From Acinetobacter courvalinii (GTDB lineage: Bacteria > Pseudomonadota > Gammaproteobacteria > Pseudomonadales > Moraxellaceae): DNA of 64,000 nucleotides. The stretch lies in contig NZ_BMDA01000003.1 of NCBI RefSeq assembly GCF_014635545.1, positions 1 through 64,000 of the forward strand. Direction: 5' to 3'. Positions 16,964 to 25,162 of the stretch are shown piece by piece. Both the position numbers and the translations under genes were made by a program. The notes beneath the pieces are model-generated. The model saw only the letters and a program-made list of their open reading frames with translations, searched no databases and was not told the origin of the DNA. Position 1 is the stretch's first letter, and each line of letters begins with the position of its first letter.

Positions 16964-17506
16964 TTAATTTGTTGCTTTTAAATTGACTTCTAATGCTGCA
17001 ATAAGAGATTCAATCATGAGCAAGATATGCTCTTGTTTACGCGCATCGATAAAAAACAGAGGATAGTGGTAGTCATTCTGAATCAGCCAGTCCCGATAGA
17101 TCTTGGTTGGCTGTTCTTTGTTTTCATCGACATGGGTAATGCCAATTGAAATATTCTGGGTATAATCTTTAAAAGTTTCCAGATAGGCTTCAAGTTCTTC
17201 AATCGGCACTTTGCTGTTATGGTCGACCAGTAAAATAACGCCCAAGGCACCTTGGCAGATCACTGGCCAGATAAAATCAAAACGTGATTGACCTGGTGTC
17301 CCGTACAAGCCGATCTTTACCCCGTCATCCAGCGTAATTTCACCATAATCAATCCCTACCGTGGTCTGCATCTTGTTATGGGCCTGACTGTCTGTGTTTA
17401 ATGCCTCAGTCGCAAGCACAGGAATTTCTGAAAGCGATTTAATCGCTTCGGTTTTTCCTGCGCCCATGCTTCCTGCAAAGACAATTTTATATTGTTGGAG
17501 AATCAT
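16964..17506 (-). CDS. Small Ras-like GTPase, MglA/CvnD type
   Basis: The 180-residue protein has the P-loop GSMGAGKT (12-19) and the switch II motif GTPGQSRF (69-76) in place of DTAGQ, which is characteristic of MglA and the conservon CvnD GTPases. Hydrophobic GALGVILLVD follows, with THVD (124-127) as the base-recognition motif. No membrane anchor is visible. It lies 8 bases after the 322-aa gene and 23 bases before a Roadblock gene, so a GTPase/regulator complex controlling polarity, motility or surface behaviour is a reasonable inference. Confidence 0.87.
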   Translation of the reverse strand: MILQQYKIVFAGSMGAGKTEAIKSLSEIPVLATEALNTDSQAHNKMQTTVGIDYGEITLDDGVKIGLYGTPGQSRFDFIWPVICQGALGVILLVDHNSKVPIEELEAYLETFKDYTQNISIGITHVDENKEQPTKIYRDWLIQNDYHYPLFFIDARKQEHILLMIESLIAALEVNLKATN

Positions 17507-17514
17507 AGTATTCC

Positions 17515-18483
17515 TTAAAGCCCAAAGCGGCGTCTGATTTTGCCGAAAAATTTATTTAAAAAACCTTTTTGTTCAATTGTTTGTTCCTCAGCTTCTGTTT
17601 TTAGGTAATGACTTTCTGAAGCAGGAATAATGCCGCCATTGTTCGAAATCATGCAGGCCGCAATAAACTGTTGAACCGTTTGAATGGGAAGTTTTAGCTG
17701 TGTGGCGACCTGATAAAGTTGCGCGCCTTGTATAAAGCAGGCTGAAAGTAGGAGGGCGGTTTTACGACCTTCGCTTTGAGCAGGCTGCGGCCAGTATTCG
17801 ATTTTATAATATTCATTTTCATTGGGTGCCAGGCGTTGGAATTCGATCGAGTGCCAAAACAGATTCCAGACCCAGTCCTGTAAGTTATATTCCACTTTAC
17901 GGGAAACTTTAGTGAAATTGGAGGTGGTTGCAAATTCGTATTTAAAGCTGTGATTGGTTTTGGTATGAATGCGTGTCGGCTCCAGCCAGGCAATTTGACT
18001 CCGTGTATCGATGATGGCCAAGGTGCCGTGACCATCAAAAAGATGCAGTCTGGCATTCTCGGGATTGAGCATATCCGTCAAATATTTTTCATTAATGGCA
18101 TTGTGGCTGGAAACGCGTTCGGTCTTGGGTTGCTGGGATTGTTGATGAGAGAGATAGCTCAGTAGACGAAACTGAATCCAGTTTTTTAATGCCTCGCTAT
18201 GCTGAAACGGTAAATACAGGGTATTGTGTTGTTCGATATGATGTGAGCCTTCTCCTTTCGCCACTTTTAAGCAGGGTAATTGTTTTTGTTTTAAAATGCG
18301 TTGAATGCCTTCGGACTCGAAGAAATTTTCATTGATTAATAGTAAGTCGATATTGGGATCGGCAATATTGATCCAGTTTATGCCAAACTCGTGTGGTATG
18401 GTTTTTCTAAGTTCTATTTTTAATTCATCTGAAACTTTTAAACTTATACCTGAAATTGCGATATTAATGCAATGTCCATTCAT
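17515..18483 (-). CDS. Uncharacterised 322-aa protein of the GTPase/Roadblock unit
   Basis: I do not recognise this family. Residues 1-125 alternate strands and helices (GINWINIADPNIDLLLINENFF), like a degenerate receiver-type fold without a clear phosphoacceptor site. Residues ~145-225 form a beta-rich middle (LHLFDGHGTLAIID, IAWLEP). Residues ~240-290 (GRKTALLLSACFIQGAQLY, then QVATQLKLPIQTVQQFIAAC) read like a winged helix and recall the C-terminal half of DUF742/CvnC. A basic tail (FFGKIRRRFGL) could touch the membrane. The GTPase follows after 8 bases. It may be an effector or scaffold; function is unknown. Confidence 0.75.
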   Translation of the reverse strand: MNGHCINIAISGISLKVSDELKIELRKTIPHEFGINWINIADPNIDLLLINENFFESEGIQRILKQKQLPCLKVAKGEGSHHIEQHNTLYLPFQHSEALKNWIQFRLLSYLSHQQSQQPKTERVSSHNAINEKYLTDMLNPENARLHLFDGHGTLAIIDTRSQIAWLEPTRIHTKTNHSFKYEFATTSNFTKVSRKVEYNLQDWVWNLFWHSIEFQRLAPNENEYYKIEYWPQPAQSEGRKTALLLSACFIQGAQLYQVATQLKLPIQTVQQFIAACMISNNGGIIPASESHYLKTEAEEQTIEQKGFLNKFFGKIRRRFGL

Positions 18484-18645
18484 AGTATCACTTTAATGTT
18501 TTTAAAATATTGGACTGCAAAAAATAGCCATTATACTAAAGGCTAATAATAGGCAACTTGTATTATTTCTATTTTATGATAATGGATAAATAAAATAGAA
18601 ATATATACAAGAAACCTAATATATTAAATATTTTTAAATTAAGAA

Positions 18646-19005
18646 TTAAGCAAAATCTAACTCTTTTTCGAAGGTTTTAAGTTCGTGACGCGCCATGGCA
18701 AGATTTGATTTGGTACGGTCTAAAACAAGATAAAGGAACAAATTGCCATTGCTTTCTAATGGACGGATCAAGTGATATGCCTTACCTAAGGTGATCAGGA
18801 TATCTTCAATATCATCGTTAAGTTTCAATGAGTTGGCTACGCGGCGTTTGGCGCGGATAACTTCGGTATTACCAGCAGCTGCCAATTCTAAATCCAGTGA
18901 ACCCCCACCTTGTGTTGCTAGCGCCAAACCGCTTTCTGTATCTACTAATGCTGCTGCAACGAACCCATCAATATTTGTTAAGCTTTCTAATGAAATTTTA
19001 GCCAT
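18646..19005 (-). CDS. Roadblock/LC7-domain protein (119 aa)
   Basis: A compact Roadblock domain: [20 protein letters not shown], then [22 protein letters not shown], a helix with [30 protein letters not shown] and [21 protein letters not shown]. It differs clearly from the Roadblock protein at 16521, so the locus has two non-identical partners for one GTPase. It is 162 bases upstream of the 322-aa gene and may be transcribed separately. A similar single Roadblock protein opens actinobacterial conservons. Confidence 0.8.
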   Translation of the reverse strand: MAKISLESLTNIDGFVAAALVDTESGLALATQGGGSLDLELAAAGNTEVIRAKRRVANSLKLNDDIEDILITLGKAYHLIRPLESNGNLFLYLVLDRTKSNLAMARHELKTFEKELDFA

Positions 19006-19391
19006 GATTTTATCTCTACTGATACATCTTTGTTTATGAATTTATATATACACTACTTTTGTTTTTGATTAGTTTTCAAAAGTAGATAAATTTATTATAG
19101 GAAACTCTTTTATTAAATCAATCATGCTTTAGATTAATTGAAATTTAAGGAGTGCTAATAATTGACATTTTTTGTCAGATTAACAAATAAAAATATTAAT
19201 TAAGATGAATAATTAATTGTTAGTGTGATTTTATTCACATTAATAATTGAGATAAATATGTAATTGGGATTGTAAATAAATGTAAATTTATTAATTAGAA
19301 AGTTTGAATTGTTATTTTAATAATGATTAATTTTCTACTAAAATGATGATAAAGAAAGAATTTAATTCTTTCTTTATCGGCTTATCTCAAA
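19006..19391. other. AT-rich intergenic region with a long inverted repeat
   Basis: Very AT-rich and without a coding frame. A perfect 15-bp inverted repeat, GATAAAGAAAGAATT (19348-19362) and AATTCTTTCTTTATC (19364-19378), lies 13 bases beyond the end of the minus-strand gene at 19392 and probably works as its transcription end or mRNA-stabilising hairpin, though the T-run is poor. The part near 19006-19080 presumably carries the promoter of the Roadblock gene. Confidence 0.55.
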
Positions 19392-20054
19392 TCAGCCAGA
19401 GATTAACTGGCAATATGAACAATACAAAAATATAAGAATGACCAATGCTACCAAAGGAGAAACAAGATAGGCCCAGCCAGGTACCACTGGCGGGACAATA
19501 TCAGCAGCTTCATGCGGCTCATGAGCCGCAGGTTTGGCCTGATTTACCATCTGGTTAAACTCCTGCATGGTGGCTTCAAGAGAAACCTCTTCTTGAACAA
19601 CTGGTTTAGAGCCCAGTAACTCTGTCAAATGGTTGGTTGACCAGACCCAGTCTTCCGCTTGGCCGGATAGATGTTCAATTTGACCCATTAACAGTTCGGT
19701 CAGTCCGGTTTGTCCGAAGCTGCCGGTCTGGTCAAGCTGCTTTAACTCCGCCAGTTGTAAGGCCAATACTTCTGAAACACTATTTTCGAGTTCAGCCGCT
19801 TTAAGCTCAGACTGATTATGCGGGGAGGTGGTCAGGTGACGAGCAATCTCTTGGATATAAAGCGGATCAGCGGTTTGAACTTCCTGATAAAGTTTCTGGG
19901 GATTCTGTTTCCATAGGCTGATTAATTGTCCAAGAGTTAAAATATTGACTTCATCAATATAAGACTGTTTTTCTTTTGGAGAATATTGGCTAAAAAGCTG
20001 CGGTTTTTGAATTTTAATCTGTTCAGCAAAATACTGAACCAAGTCAAATGCCAT
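19392..20054 (-). CDS. Hypothetical protein with C-terminal membrane anchor
   Basis: The 220-residue protein is mostly helical and soluble, with a single C-terminal membrane segment (AYLVSPLVALVILIFLYCSY, about 194-213) and almost nothing after it, so it looks tail-anchored. No enzymatic motif is visible. It follows sspB by 15 bases and sspA-sspB lead into it, suggesting cotranscription with the ClpXP adaptor. Function unknown. Confidence 0.7.
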   Translation of the reverse strand: MAFDLVQYFAEQIKIQKPQLFSQYSPKEKQSYIDEVNILTLGQLISLWKQNPQKLYQEVQTADPLYIQEIARHLTTSPHNQSELKAAELENSVSEVLALQLAELKQLDQTGSFGQTGLTELLMGQIEHLSGQAEDWVWSTNHLTELLGSKPVVQEEVSLEATMQEFNQMVNQAKPAAHEPHEAADIVPPVVPGWAYLVSPLVALVILIFLYCSYCQLISG

Positions 20055-20069
20055 TGTGTCTCTCCTTGC

Positions 20070-20495
20070 TTAATCTAAAATTCTGAGTGAAGGTTTCTTT
20101 TTCGTAGGTTCTGCTTCTTGCTTGGTTTGTTCTGTTTCTGGTGCAGCAGTTTCTTCCATATCTTCATATTCAGAAGGATCAAAGAATAGGCCTTGTCCAT
20201 TTTCTCTGGCATAAATTCCAAGTACGGCACGGATAGGCACATAAATTTCTTTGGCAACACCGCCAAAACGGGCGGAGAAAGTGATCGCATCATTACTCAT
20301 ATGCAGCTGATGCACTGCATGCGGTGCGAGGTTCAAAACAATTTGCCCATCTTTTACAAATTGTAGCGGAACATCTGTGTGCGGTTGGGTTGCATCCACT
20401 AACAAATAAGGCGTCAGCTGGTTATCGCAAATCCATTCATAAATGGCACGAGCAAGGTATGGGCGTGTAGGCGTAAAAGTTATTTGCTCAGACAT
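20070..20495 (-). CDS. sspB: ClpXP adaptor SspB
   Basis: Residues 1-~110 form the SspB substrate-binding domain: TPTRPYLARAIYEWICDNQL, PYLLVDATQPHT, GQIVLNLAPHAVHQL, ITFSARFGG and VPIRAVLGIYARENGQG. A flexible acidic/Lys-rich linker then ends in KKPSLRILD, matching the short C-terminal ClpX-binding tail. SspB captures ssrA-tagged proteins from stalled ribosomes and hands them to ClpXP. It follows sspA by 14 bases, the usual arrangement. Confidence 0.93.
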   Translation of the reverse strand: MSEQITFTPTRPYLARAIYEWICDNQLTPYLLVDATQPHTDVPLQFVKDGQIVLNLAPHAVHQLHMSNDAITFSARFGGVAKEIYVPIRAVLGIYARENGQGLFFDPSEYEDMEETAAPETEQTKQEAEPTKKKPSLRILD

Positions 20496-20509
20496 AATTG
20501 AAAAACTTA

Positions 20510-21169
20510 TTAAATCGTAGAAATCAATTCATTGTAGCTGTTTTTTTCTTGAGCTGTCATTGATTTAATGAAAGATGGGCGGCTAAAGATACGATGACAA
20601 TACAAGAAAATCGGTCGGCAATGCTGTGCCGGTAATTCGATTCCCATACTTTTAAGACGCAAGAAGATCGGGGCTAGCATGCAGTCCAGAATGGAGAAGG
20701 TTTCTGACATGAAAAATGGAAAATGCTGAAACAGGGGTGTCAGTGAGATCAAGGTATCCCTGAGTTCTTTTTGCGCCTTTTGTTTTTGTTTCAGGTTCAG
20801 GCTATCGGCATGTCTGAGCATATGATCTGCCAGTTTGAACCAGTCCTGTTCAAAGCGCCAGATATATTGTCGCTGTTCTGCTCTGGCCATCGGTGCATCG
20901 GCATAGAGTTTATTCTGGCGATAACGGTCATCTAGATATTCAGCAATCACGTTGGCTGAAAATAGCTTTAGGTTTTGTTCAATCAACATCGGCAGCTGAT
21001 TGTAGGGATTGAGGTCTGCCAAATCCTCATCTTCATGGTCAGTAATAATGAGCTGATATTTGATTTGTTTTTCAGCCAGTAAAAAACGAATCCAGTGTGA
21101 GCGGAAATCATCTGCATGACTATAAAGCGTGATGCCTTGCACAGGGCTTGGGGGATTTTCTAAAGACAT
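20510..21169 (-). CDS. sspA: Stringent starvation protein A (GST fold)
   Basis: The 219-residue protein has a glutathione-S-transferase fold: ITLYSHADDFRSHWIRFLL, VIAEYLDDRYRQNKLY and a C-terminal helical domain with PFFMSETFSILDCMLAPIF. SspA binds RNA polymerase and modulates transcription during starvation and lytic phage growth. I use 21169, where GGA precedes the ATG, rather than an upstream in-frame ATG at 21226. sspB follows directly. In many gammaproteobacteria petABC lies between rpsI and sspA; here a divergent lipoprotein gene occupies that place. Confidence 0.88.
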   Translation of the reverse strand: MSLENPPSPVQGITLYSHADDFRSHWIRFLLAEKQIKYQLIITDHEDEDLADLNPYNQLPMLIEQNLKLFSANVIAEYLDDRYRQNKLYADAPMARAEQRQYIWRFEQDWFKLADHMLRHADSLNLKQKQKAQKELRDTLISLTPLFQHFPFFMSETFSILDCMLAPIFLRLKSMGIELPAQHCRPIFLYCHRIFSRPSFIKSMTAQEKNSYNELISTI

Positions 21170-21295
21170 AAATCCAAAAAATTCTGATTGACTGTTTAGA
21201 ATACTAAAATTAACGTTGGAAAGCACTTAAACATTAATAATATGAGCCTTACAGAATAGATTTATTATTCAATAAGTTCAATGAGAGAAAATAGA

Positions 21296-21694
21296 ATGAA
21301 ACGAGATTACCTGATTGTATTGTGTGGTGTGTTGTTACTAGGTGGTTGTGCGGGTTCGCCTAAGGGAGTGGGGCAGAGCAATAGTTCTTCGGTAGAGAGT
21401 GAGGCGGCAGCTGATGCCGTGATTGCTGCTGGGGCTGATGATGATAGTGGGCAACAATATGGTGGCATTAAAAAGCAGTATGTGGTCAAAGGCTGTCAGG
21501 TGACCATTTTTAATGCTGGACCGATCCAGATGGTACATGAAAAAACTGGGCAACCTTGTAATGCACCGATTCCGAAAGATCATCAATTTTCGAAACCTAC
21601 CCGAAGTTATCAGCAAAATGGCTGTACCGTTACCGAATTTGCTGCTACCGATGGCATGGGCGATGCCGTCATGGATTGTTCTAAAAAGAAGTAA
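21296..21694 (+). CDS. Putative lipoprotein (132 aa)
   Basis: MKRDYLIVLCGVLLLGGCAG is a type II signal peptide with lipobox LGGC. The mature part has a Ser/Ala-rich linker, then a domain with four spaced cysteines (VVKGCQVTIF, QPCNAPI, QNGCTVTEF, VMDCSKKK) that could form two disulfides in the periplasm. ATG 21296 is favoured by GAGAG eight bases upstream; an ATG at 21281 is also in frame. It is a single plus-strand gene inserted between minus-strand rpsI and sspA. Function unknown. Confidence 0.75.
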   Translation: MKRDYLIVLCGVLLLGGCAGSPKGVGQSNSSSVESEAAADAVIAAGADDDSGQQYGGIKKQYVVKGCQVTIFNAGPIQMVHEKTGQPCNAPIPKDHQFSKPTRSYQQNGCTVTEFAATDGMGDAVMDCSKKK

Positions 21695-21710
21695 TAAATC
21701 ATAGGCAATA

Positions 21711-21739
21711 AAAAACCTCGGAAAATCCGAGGTTTTTTT
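21711..21739. terminator. Bidirectional terminator between the lipoprotein gene and rpsI
   Basis: AACCTCGG (21714-21721) and CCGAGGTT (21727-21734) form an 8-bp stem with A-rich and T-rich flanks on both sides, so it can end both convergent genes. Confidence 0.88.
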
Positions 21740-21757
21740 GTCCAATTCGTAAAACGA

Positions 21758-22144
21758 TTAACGTTTAGAGAATTGAGGACGTTTACGTGCTTTACGTAAA
21801 CCAAGTTTCTTACGTTCAACTTCACGAGCATCACGAGTAACGAAACCAGCTTGACGAAGAGCAGGTTTTAAGTTTTCGTCAGCAGCGATCAATGCACGAG
21901 TAATACCGTGACGGATAGCGCCAGCTTGACCACCAATACCACCACCTTTAACAGTGATGTAAAGGTCAAATTTTTCAGTAACTTCTAAAAGTTCTAAAGG
22001 CTGACGTACAACCATACGAGCAGTTTCACGACCGAAATATTGCTCTAAAGTACGATTGTTGATTACGAGTTTGCCTGTACCAGCTGACAAGAAAACACGT
22101 GCAGTTGCGGTCTTACGGCGACCTGTACCATAATTAGTAGCCAT
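21758..22144 (-). CDS. rpsI: 30S ribosomal protein S9 (uS9)
   Basis: At 128 residues it has normal length. It starts [16 protein letters not shown], contains [19 protein letters not shown] and ends with the conserved basic tail [11 protein letters not shown] that reaches the ribosomal P site. It follows rplM by 12 bases in the universal rplM-rpsI operon. Confidence 0.98.
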   Translation of the reverse strand: MATNYGTGRRKTATARVFLSAGTGKLVINNRTLEQYFGRETARMVVRQPLELLEVTEKFDLYITVKGGGIGGQAGAIRHGITRALIAADENLKPALRQAGFVTRDAREVERKKLGLRKARKRPQFSKR

Positions 22145-22156
22145 GTGCTGTATCCC

Positions 22157-22585
22157 TTAGATGTCCAAAACTTGTGGCTGTTGAGCAGTATGAGGATGCT
22201 CGCTACCAGCGTACACTTTCATTTTTTTGATCATTGCATAACCAAGAGGACCTTTTGGTAACATACCTTTAACCGCTTTTTCTAAAACAGCTTCAGGTTT
22301 GTGAGCAATTAACTTCTCGAAGTTAGTCTCACGGATACCACCAGGGAAACCAGTATGGCGATAGTATTTCTTATCAAGTGATTTGTTACCAGTCACTTGA
22401 ACTTGTTCAGCATTGATCACAACGATGTAATCGCCAGTGTCAACGTGAGGAGTATAAGAAGTTTTGTGCTTACCGCGTAAACGACGAGCGATTTCAGTCG
22501 CAAGGCGACCTAAAGTTTTGCCAGAAGCATCAACAACATACCAATCGTGTTGAACTTCAGCTGGCTTAGCGCTGAGAGTTTTCAT
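22157..22585 (-). CDS. rplM: 50S ribosomal protein L13 (uL13)
   Basis: At 142 residues it is full length. Key segments are [47 protein letters not shown] and [15 protein letters not shown]. It is first gene of the operon with rpsI. Its leader holds a stem-loop and a good promoter (see 22610-22677). Confidence 0.98.
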   Translation of the reverse strand: MKTLSAKPAEVQHDWYVVDASGKTLGRLATEIARRLRGKHKTSYTPHVDTGDYIVVINAEQVQVTGNKSLDKKYYRHTGFPGGIRETNFEKLIAHKPEAVLEKAVKGMLPKGPLGYAMIKKMKVYAGSEHPHTAQQPQVLDI

Positions 22586-22609
22586 TTAAACCACTACCTA
22601 TTATAGTTG

Positions 22610-22677
22610 GTTTGGACGGTGGAATCTGTCCAAACAAAAGGAGACCGAATTCTACATGAGTTTATATCCATGCACAA
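22610..22677 (-). promoter_or_regulatory. rplM promoter and leader stem-loop
   Basis: On the minus strand, TTGTGC (22677-22672), a 17-base spacer and TAGAAT (22654-22649) form a good promoter. The transcript then folds GTTTGGAC (22635-22628) against GTCCAAAC (22617-22610), an 8-bp stem with a 10-nt loop, 24 bases before the rplM start. The stem may be the site of feedback control by L13 or S9, which is inference; the promoter match is direct. Confidence 0.65.
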
Positions 22678-22853
22678 GAAAAAAACGCTACCGAAGCCAG
22701 AAATTGCTGCAATGTGACTGAATTGGGAACTAATCGGCGGTGAGTTGCAGGGTCTGTTATTTCGCTTGAGACAGCACCGGGATTAACCTATTATTTTTTA
22801 TGCCAATTATTTGAAATAAATAGAAGTATTTACCTCTTCTCTCGGGGAATTTG

Positions 22854-23495
22854 ATGAAGTTGTCGTTTTCTACAAAAATGGTTGTAGTCACCTTGCTGGT
22901 GGGTGTTTGTGCGACCCAGACCCATGCACGACGACTGTATAAATGGGTCGATCAGACCAGTGTGACCAATTATTCTGAATTCCAGCCGAAAGAGGGCACT
23001 AGCCGTAAACTTGAAGTGCTGGAAAGTCGTGGCAACGATCATATTGATCCTGCAATGGCGGTTACCGCTGAAATGAAAGCCATTGAAATTCCGGTAGATC
23101 CGCTGAATCTGCAAGGGACATCAAGTACTACGTTGGCAACTCCCGCACCTCAGTTACCCGCACCGACCACCCAGACCATCGTAAAGCAAGGGGCTATGGT
23201 CGCTGCTTATGCCCGTCCAGCCAGTACAGTCGTGAACACCACAGCACTTGAGAAAAAAGAAGCTCCACTTCAGCAGGCGCTGCCAGCCGCAGAAAAAAAA
23301 GACAGCATCAACAACCCTTTTGCTGACAAGGCAGTAAGTACGGTTGCCGTGAGTGAAAAAAAAGAAGAAATGGCTTTGGCGCAGCCGGAGAAGAAGGCAC
23401 AGCCCAAAGTGAATCCATGGACACGAAAGGTCGAATTTGTTCCTTCCAATCTTGTTCCACAGAACCTGTCTAAAGCTGTGCTGCCTGAACGCTGA
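22854..23495 (+). CDS. DUF4124-domain periplasmic/exported protein
   Basis: The 213-residue protein starts with a signal peptide (MKLSFSTKMVVVTLLVGV, then CATQTHA), followed by the short DUF4124 motif (RLYKWVDQTSVTNYSEFQP). A long low-complexity region rich in Ala, Pro, Lys and Glu follows. DUF4124 domains occur at the N-terminus of many exported proteins and their role is unknown. ATG 22854 follows GGGGAA with good spacing; the TTG just before it is less likely. Confidence 0.78.
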   Translation: MKLSFSTKMVVVTLLVGVCATQTHARRLYKWVDQTSVTNYSEFQPKEGTSRKLEVLESRGNDHIDPAMAVTAEMKAIEIPVDPLNLQGTSSTTLATPAPQLPAPTTQTIVKQGAMVAAYARPASTVVNTTALEKKEAPLQQALPAAEKKDSINNPFADKAVSTVAVSEKKEEMALAQPEKKAQPKVNPWTRKVEFVPSNLVPQNLSKAVLPER

Positions 23496-23560
23496 TCCAT
23501 CAGCTTGATTGAACGGATAAAATAATGTTTTATGAGTATGAATCCAAATAAAAAAGACTC

Positions 23561-23914
23561 ATGATGCTGCGCGTAAAACAATTTCTATTGGGCTGTCTGT
23601 TCGGCCTAATCACAACTTATTTCATTCTGATCACCGGGTTTGGAATCTATTACGGTTTTAGCGGGATGGTCGGCGTGGCCTTAGTCAGCATGTTTATGCA
23701 TTTCACACCTTTTCCATATCTGCTTTATTTGGCTGGTGGGCTGATTTTTTTCTGCATTCCAGCGCAGCGTTTTAGCCAGACCCATCGCCAACTGTGGAAA
23801 TGGTTGACCATTGCTATTGGGGTTGCTGGAGTCCTGATTTGCTTGTCAGAACTTGCGCATGTCCTTGGCTGGTTAAATGCCGAATTTCATTTGCCACGAA
23901 AACCGGAAGACTAA
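23561..23914 (+). CDS. Small multi-pass membrane protein
   Basis: The 117-residue protein has about three to four membrane segments: FLLGCLFGLITTYFILITGF, MVGVALVSMFMHF with YLLYLAGGLIFFC, and LTIAIGVAGVLICLSELAHV. It has no motif of a known transporter. The ribosome-binding site is weak (AAAAAAGACTC). Function unknown. Confidence 0.6.
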   Translation: MMLRVKQFLLGCLFGLITTYFILITGFGIYYGFSGMVGVALVSMFMHFTPFPYLLYLAGGLIFFCIPAQRFSQTHRQLWKWLTIAIGVAGVLICLSELAHVLGWLNAEFHLPRKPED

Positions 23915-24135
23915 ATACTTCAACACTCATATTTTGACCTTTATAAAGGCTGAACTTAGCAAGGGTTTAGGCAAGACCGTGTTGATTTTAACGAAGAGCC
24001 ATTACTTTTTTGGCTGTATGTACTGTAATAAAGGGCTATTGCTGATCTTTCAACAGAATTTATAAAAAGGTAGGGCTATAGCTGCTTTTAGATTTTGGTT
24101 ACACTAGCAGGAAATCAAAAAGACTGGCGCTAGAT

Positions 24136-25122
24136 ATGCTTCCTTTATATGTCACTTCAGGTGAACCCGCTGGAATTGGTCCAGATATCTGTCTGAGTCT
24201 GGCGAAACGGATTGATGAGCGGCCGCTGGTGGTATTGGCTGATATCGAAATGTTGCAGCAACGTGCCAATCTACTCGGTTTAAATGTTGAACTGATTGCT
24301 TATCAGGGACAAGTAGCATCGAGTTTGCAGGGGCAACTCTTTGTTGAACATGTGCCTTTGGCAAAACCGGTGAATTTAGGGCAGTTAGACTCTGCCAATG
24401 CGGCTTATGTATTGGAGCAATTGCGTCGTTCGGCTGATTATGCCATGTCCGGACAAAGTGTCGGTGTGGCCACGGCGCCTGTACAAAAGTCCATTATCAA
24501 CGAGGCGGGCATCGCGTTTAGCGGACATACCGAGTTTTATCAGGAGTTTGCTGGTGTTGATCGTGTGGTGATGATGCTGGCGACCAAAACGCTACGGGTG
24601 GCTCTGGCAACCACTCATTTGCCGTTGCGCGATGTGCCTGCTGCCATTAGTCCAGAACGTTTACATCAGGTGCTTGATATCCTGATTCATGACTTAAAAA
24701 CCAAATTTAAAATTTCTGCTCCGCGGATCTTGGTATGTGGTTTAAATCCGCATGCGGGCGAGGGTGGCTATTTAGGTCGTGAAGAAATTGAGGTGATTAA
24801 TCCGGTGCTGGAAAGCTATCGAGCGCAGGGCGTAAACATGAGCCTGAGTTTGCCAGCAGATACCTTGTTTACCCCGGAAAATCTCAAAGATGCAGATGCT
24901 GTTTTAGCGATGTATCACGATCAGGGCTTACCTGTGTTAAAATCACAGGGCTTTGGTGAAGCAGTAAACATTACATTAGGCTTGCCATTTATTCGAACTT
25001 CTGTCGATCATGGTACGGCACTCTCTCTTGCAGGCACTGGACAGGCAAAAGCATCGAGCTTGCATGTTGCAGTGGATTTAGCACTTGATTTGGCAAGAAT
25101 CTCCCCCAGCCCCTCTTTATAA
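24136..25122 (+). CDS. pdxA: 4-hydroxythreonine-4-phosphate dehydrogenase
   Basis: The NAD-dependent enzyme of the deoxyxylulose-5-phosphate-dependent vitamin B6 pathway, 328 residues. Visible are VTSGEPAGIGPDICL, the metal-site region AFSGHTEFY, GLNPHAGEGGYLGREE and the diagnostic MYHDQGLPVLK. The last codons (SPSPSL) lie inside a REP-like hairpin at 25110-25130, so the native C-terminus has apparently been overwritten by the repeat. It begins the pdxA-rsmA-apaH group seen in many gammaproteobacteria. Confidence 0.95.
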   Translation: MLPLYVTSGEPAGIGPDICLSLAKRIDERPLVVLADIEMLQQRANLLGLNVELIAYQGQVASSLQGQLFVEHVPLAKPVNLGQLDSANAAYVLEQLRRSADYAMSGQSVGVATAPVQKSIINEAGIAFSGHTEFYQEFAGVDRVVMMLATKTLRVALATTHLPLRDVPAAISPERLHQVLDILIHDLKTKFKISAPRILVCGLNPHAGEGGYLGREEIEVINPVLESYRAQGVNMSLSLPADTLFTPENLKDADAVLAMYHDQGLPVLKSQGFGEAVNITLGLPFIRTSVDHGTALSLAGTGQAKASSLHVAVDLALDLARISPSPSL

Positions 25123-25132
25123 AAGAGGGGGG
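25106..25132. repeat. Hairpin/REP-like element at the pdxA 3' end
   Basis: CCCCTCTTT (25110-25118) and AAAGAGGGG (25122-25130) form a perfect 9-bp stem around ATA. It spans the pdxA stop codon and lies 33 bases before rsmA. It may stabilise or attenuate the message. Confidence 0.65.
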
Positions 25133-25162
25133 AATTAAGTTTCAAATATTGAGTATAAATAT

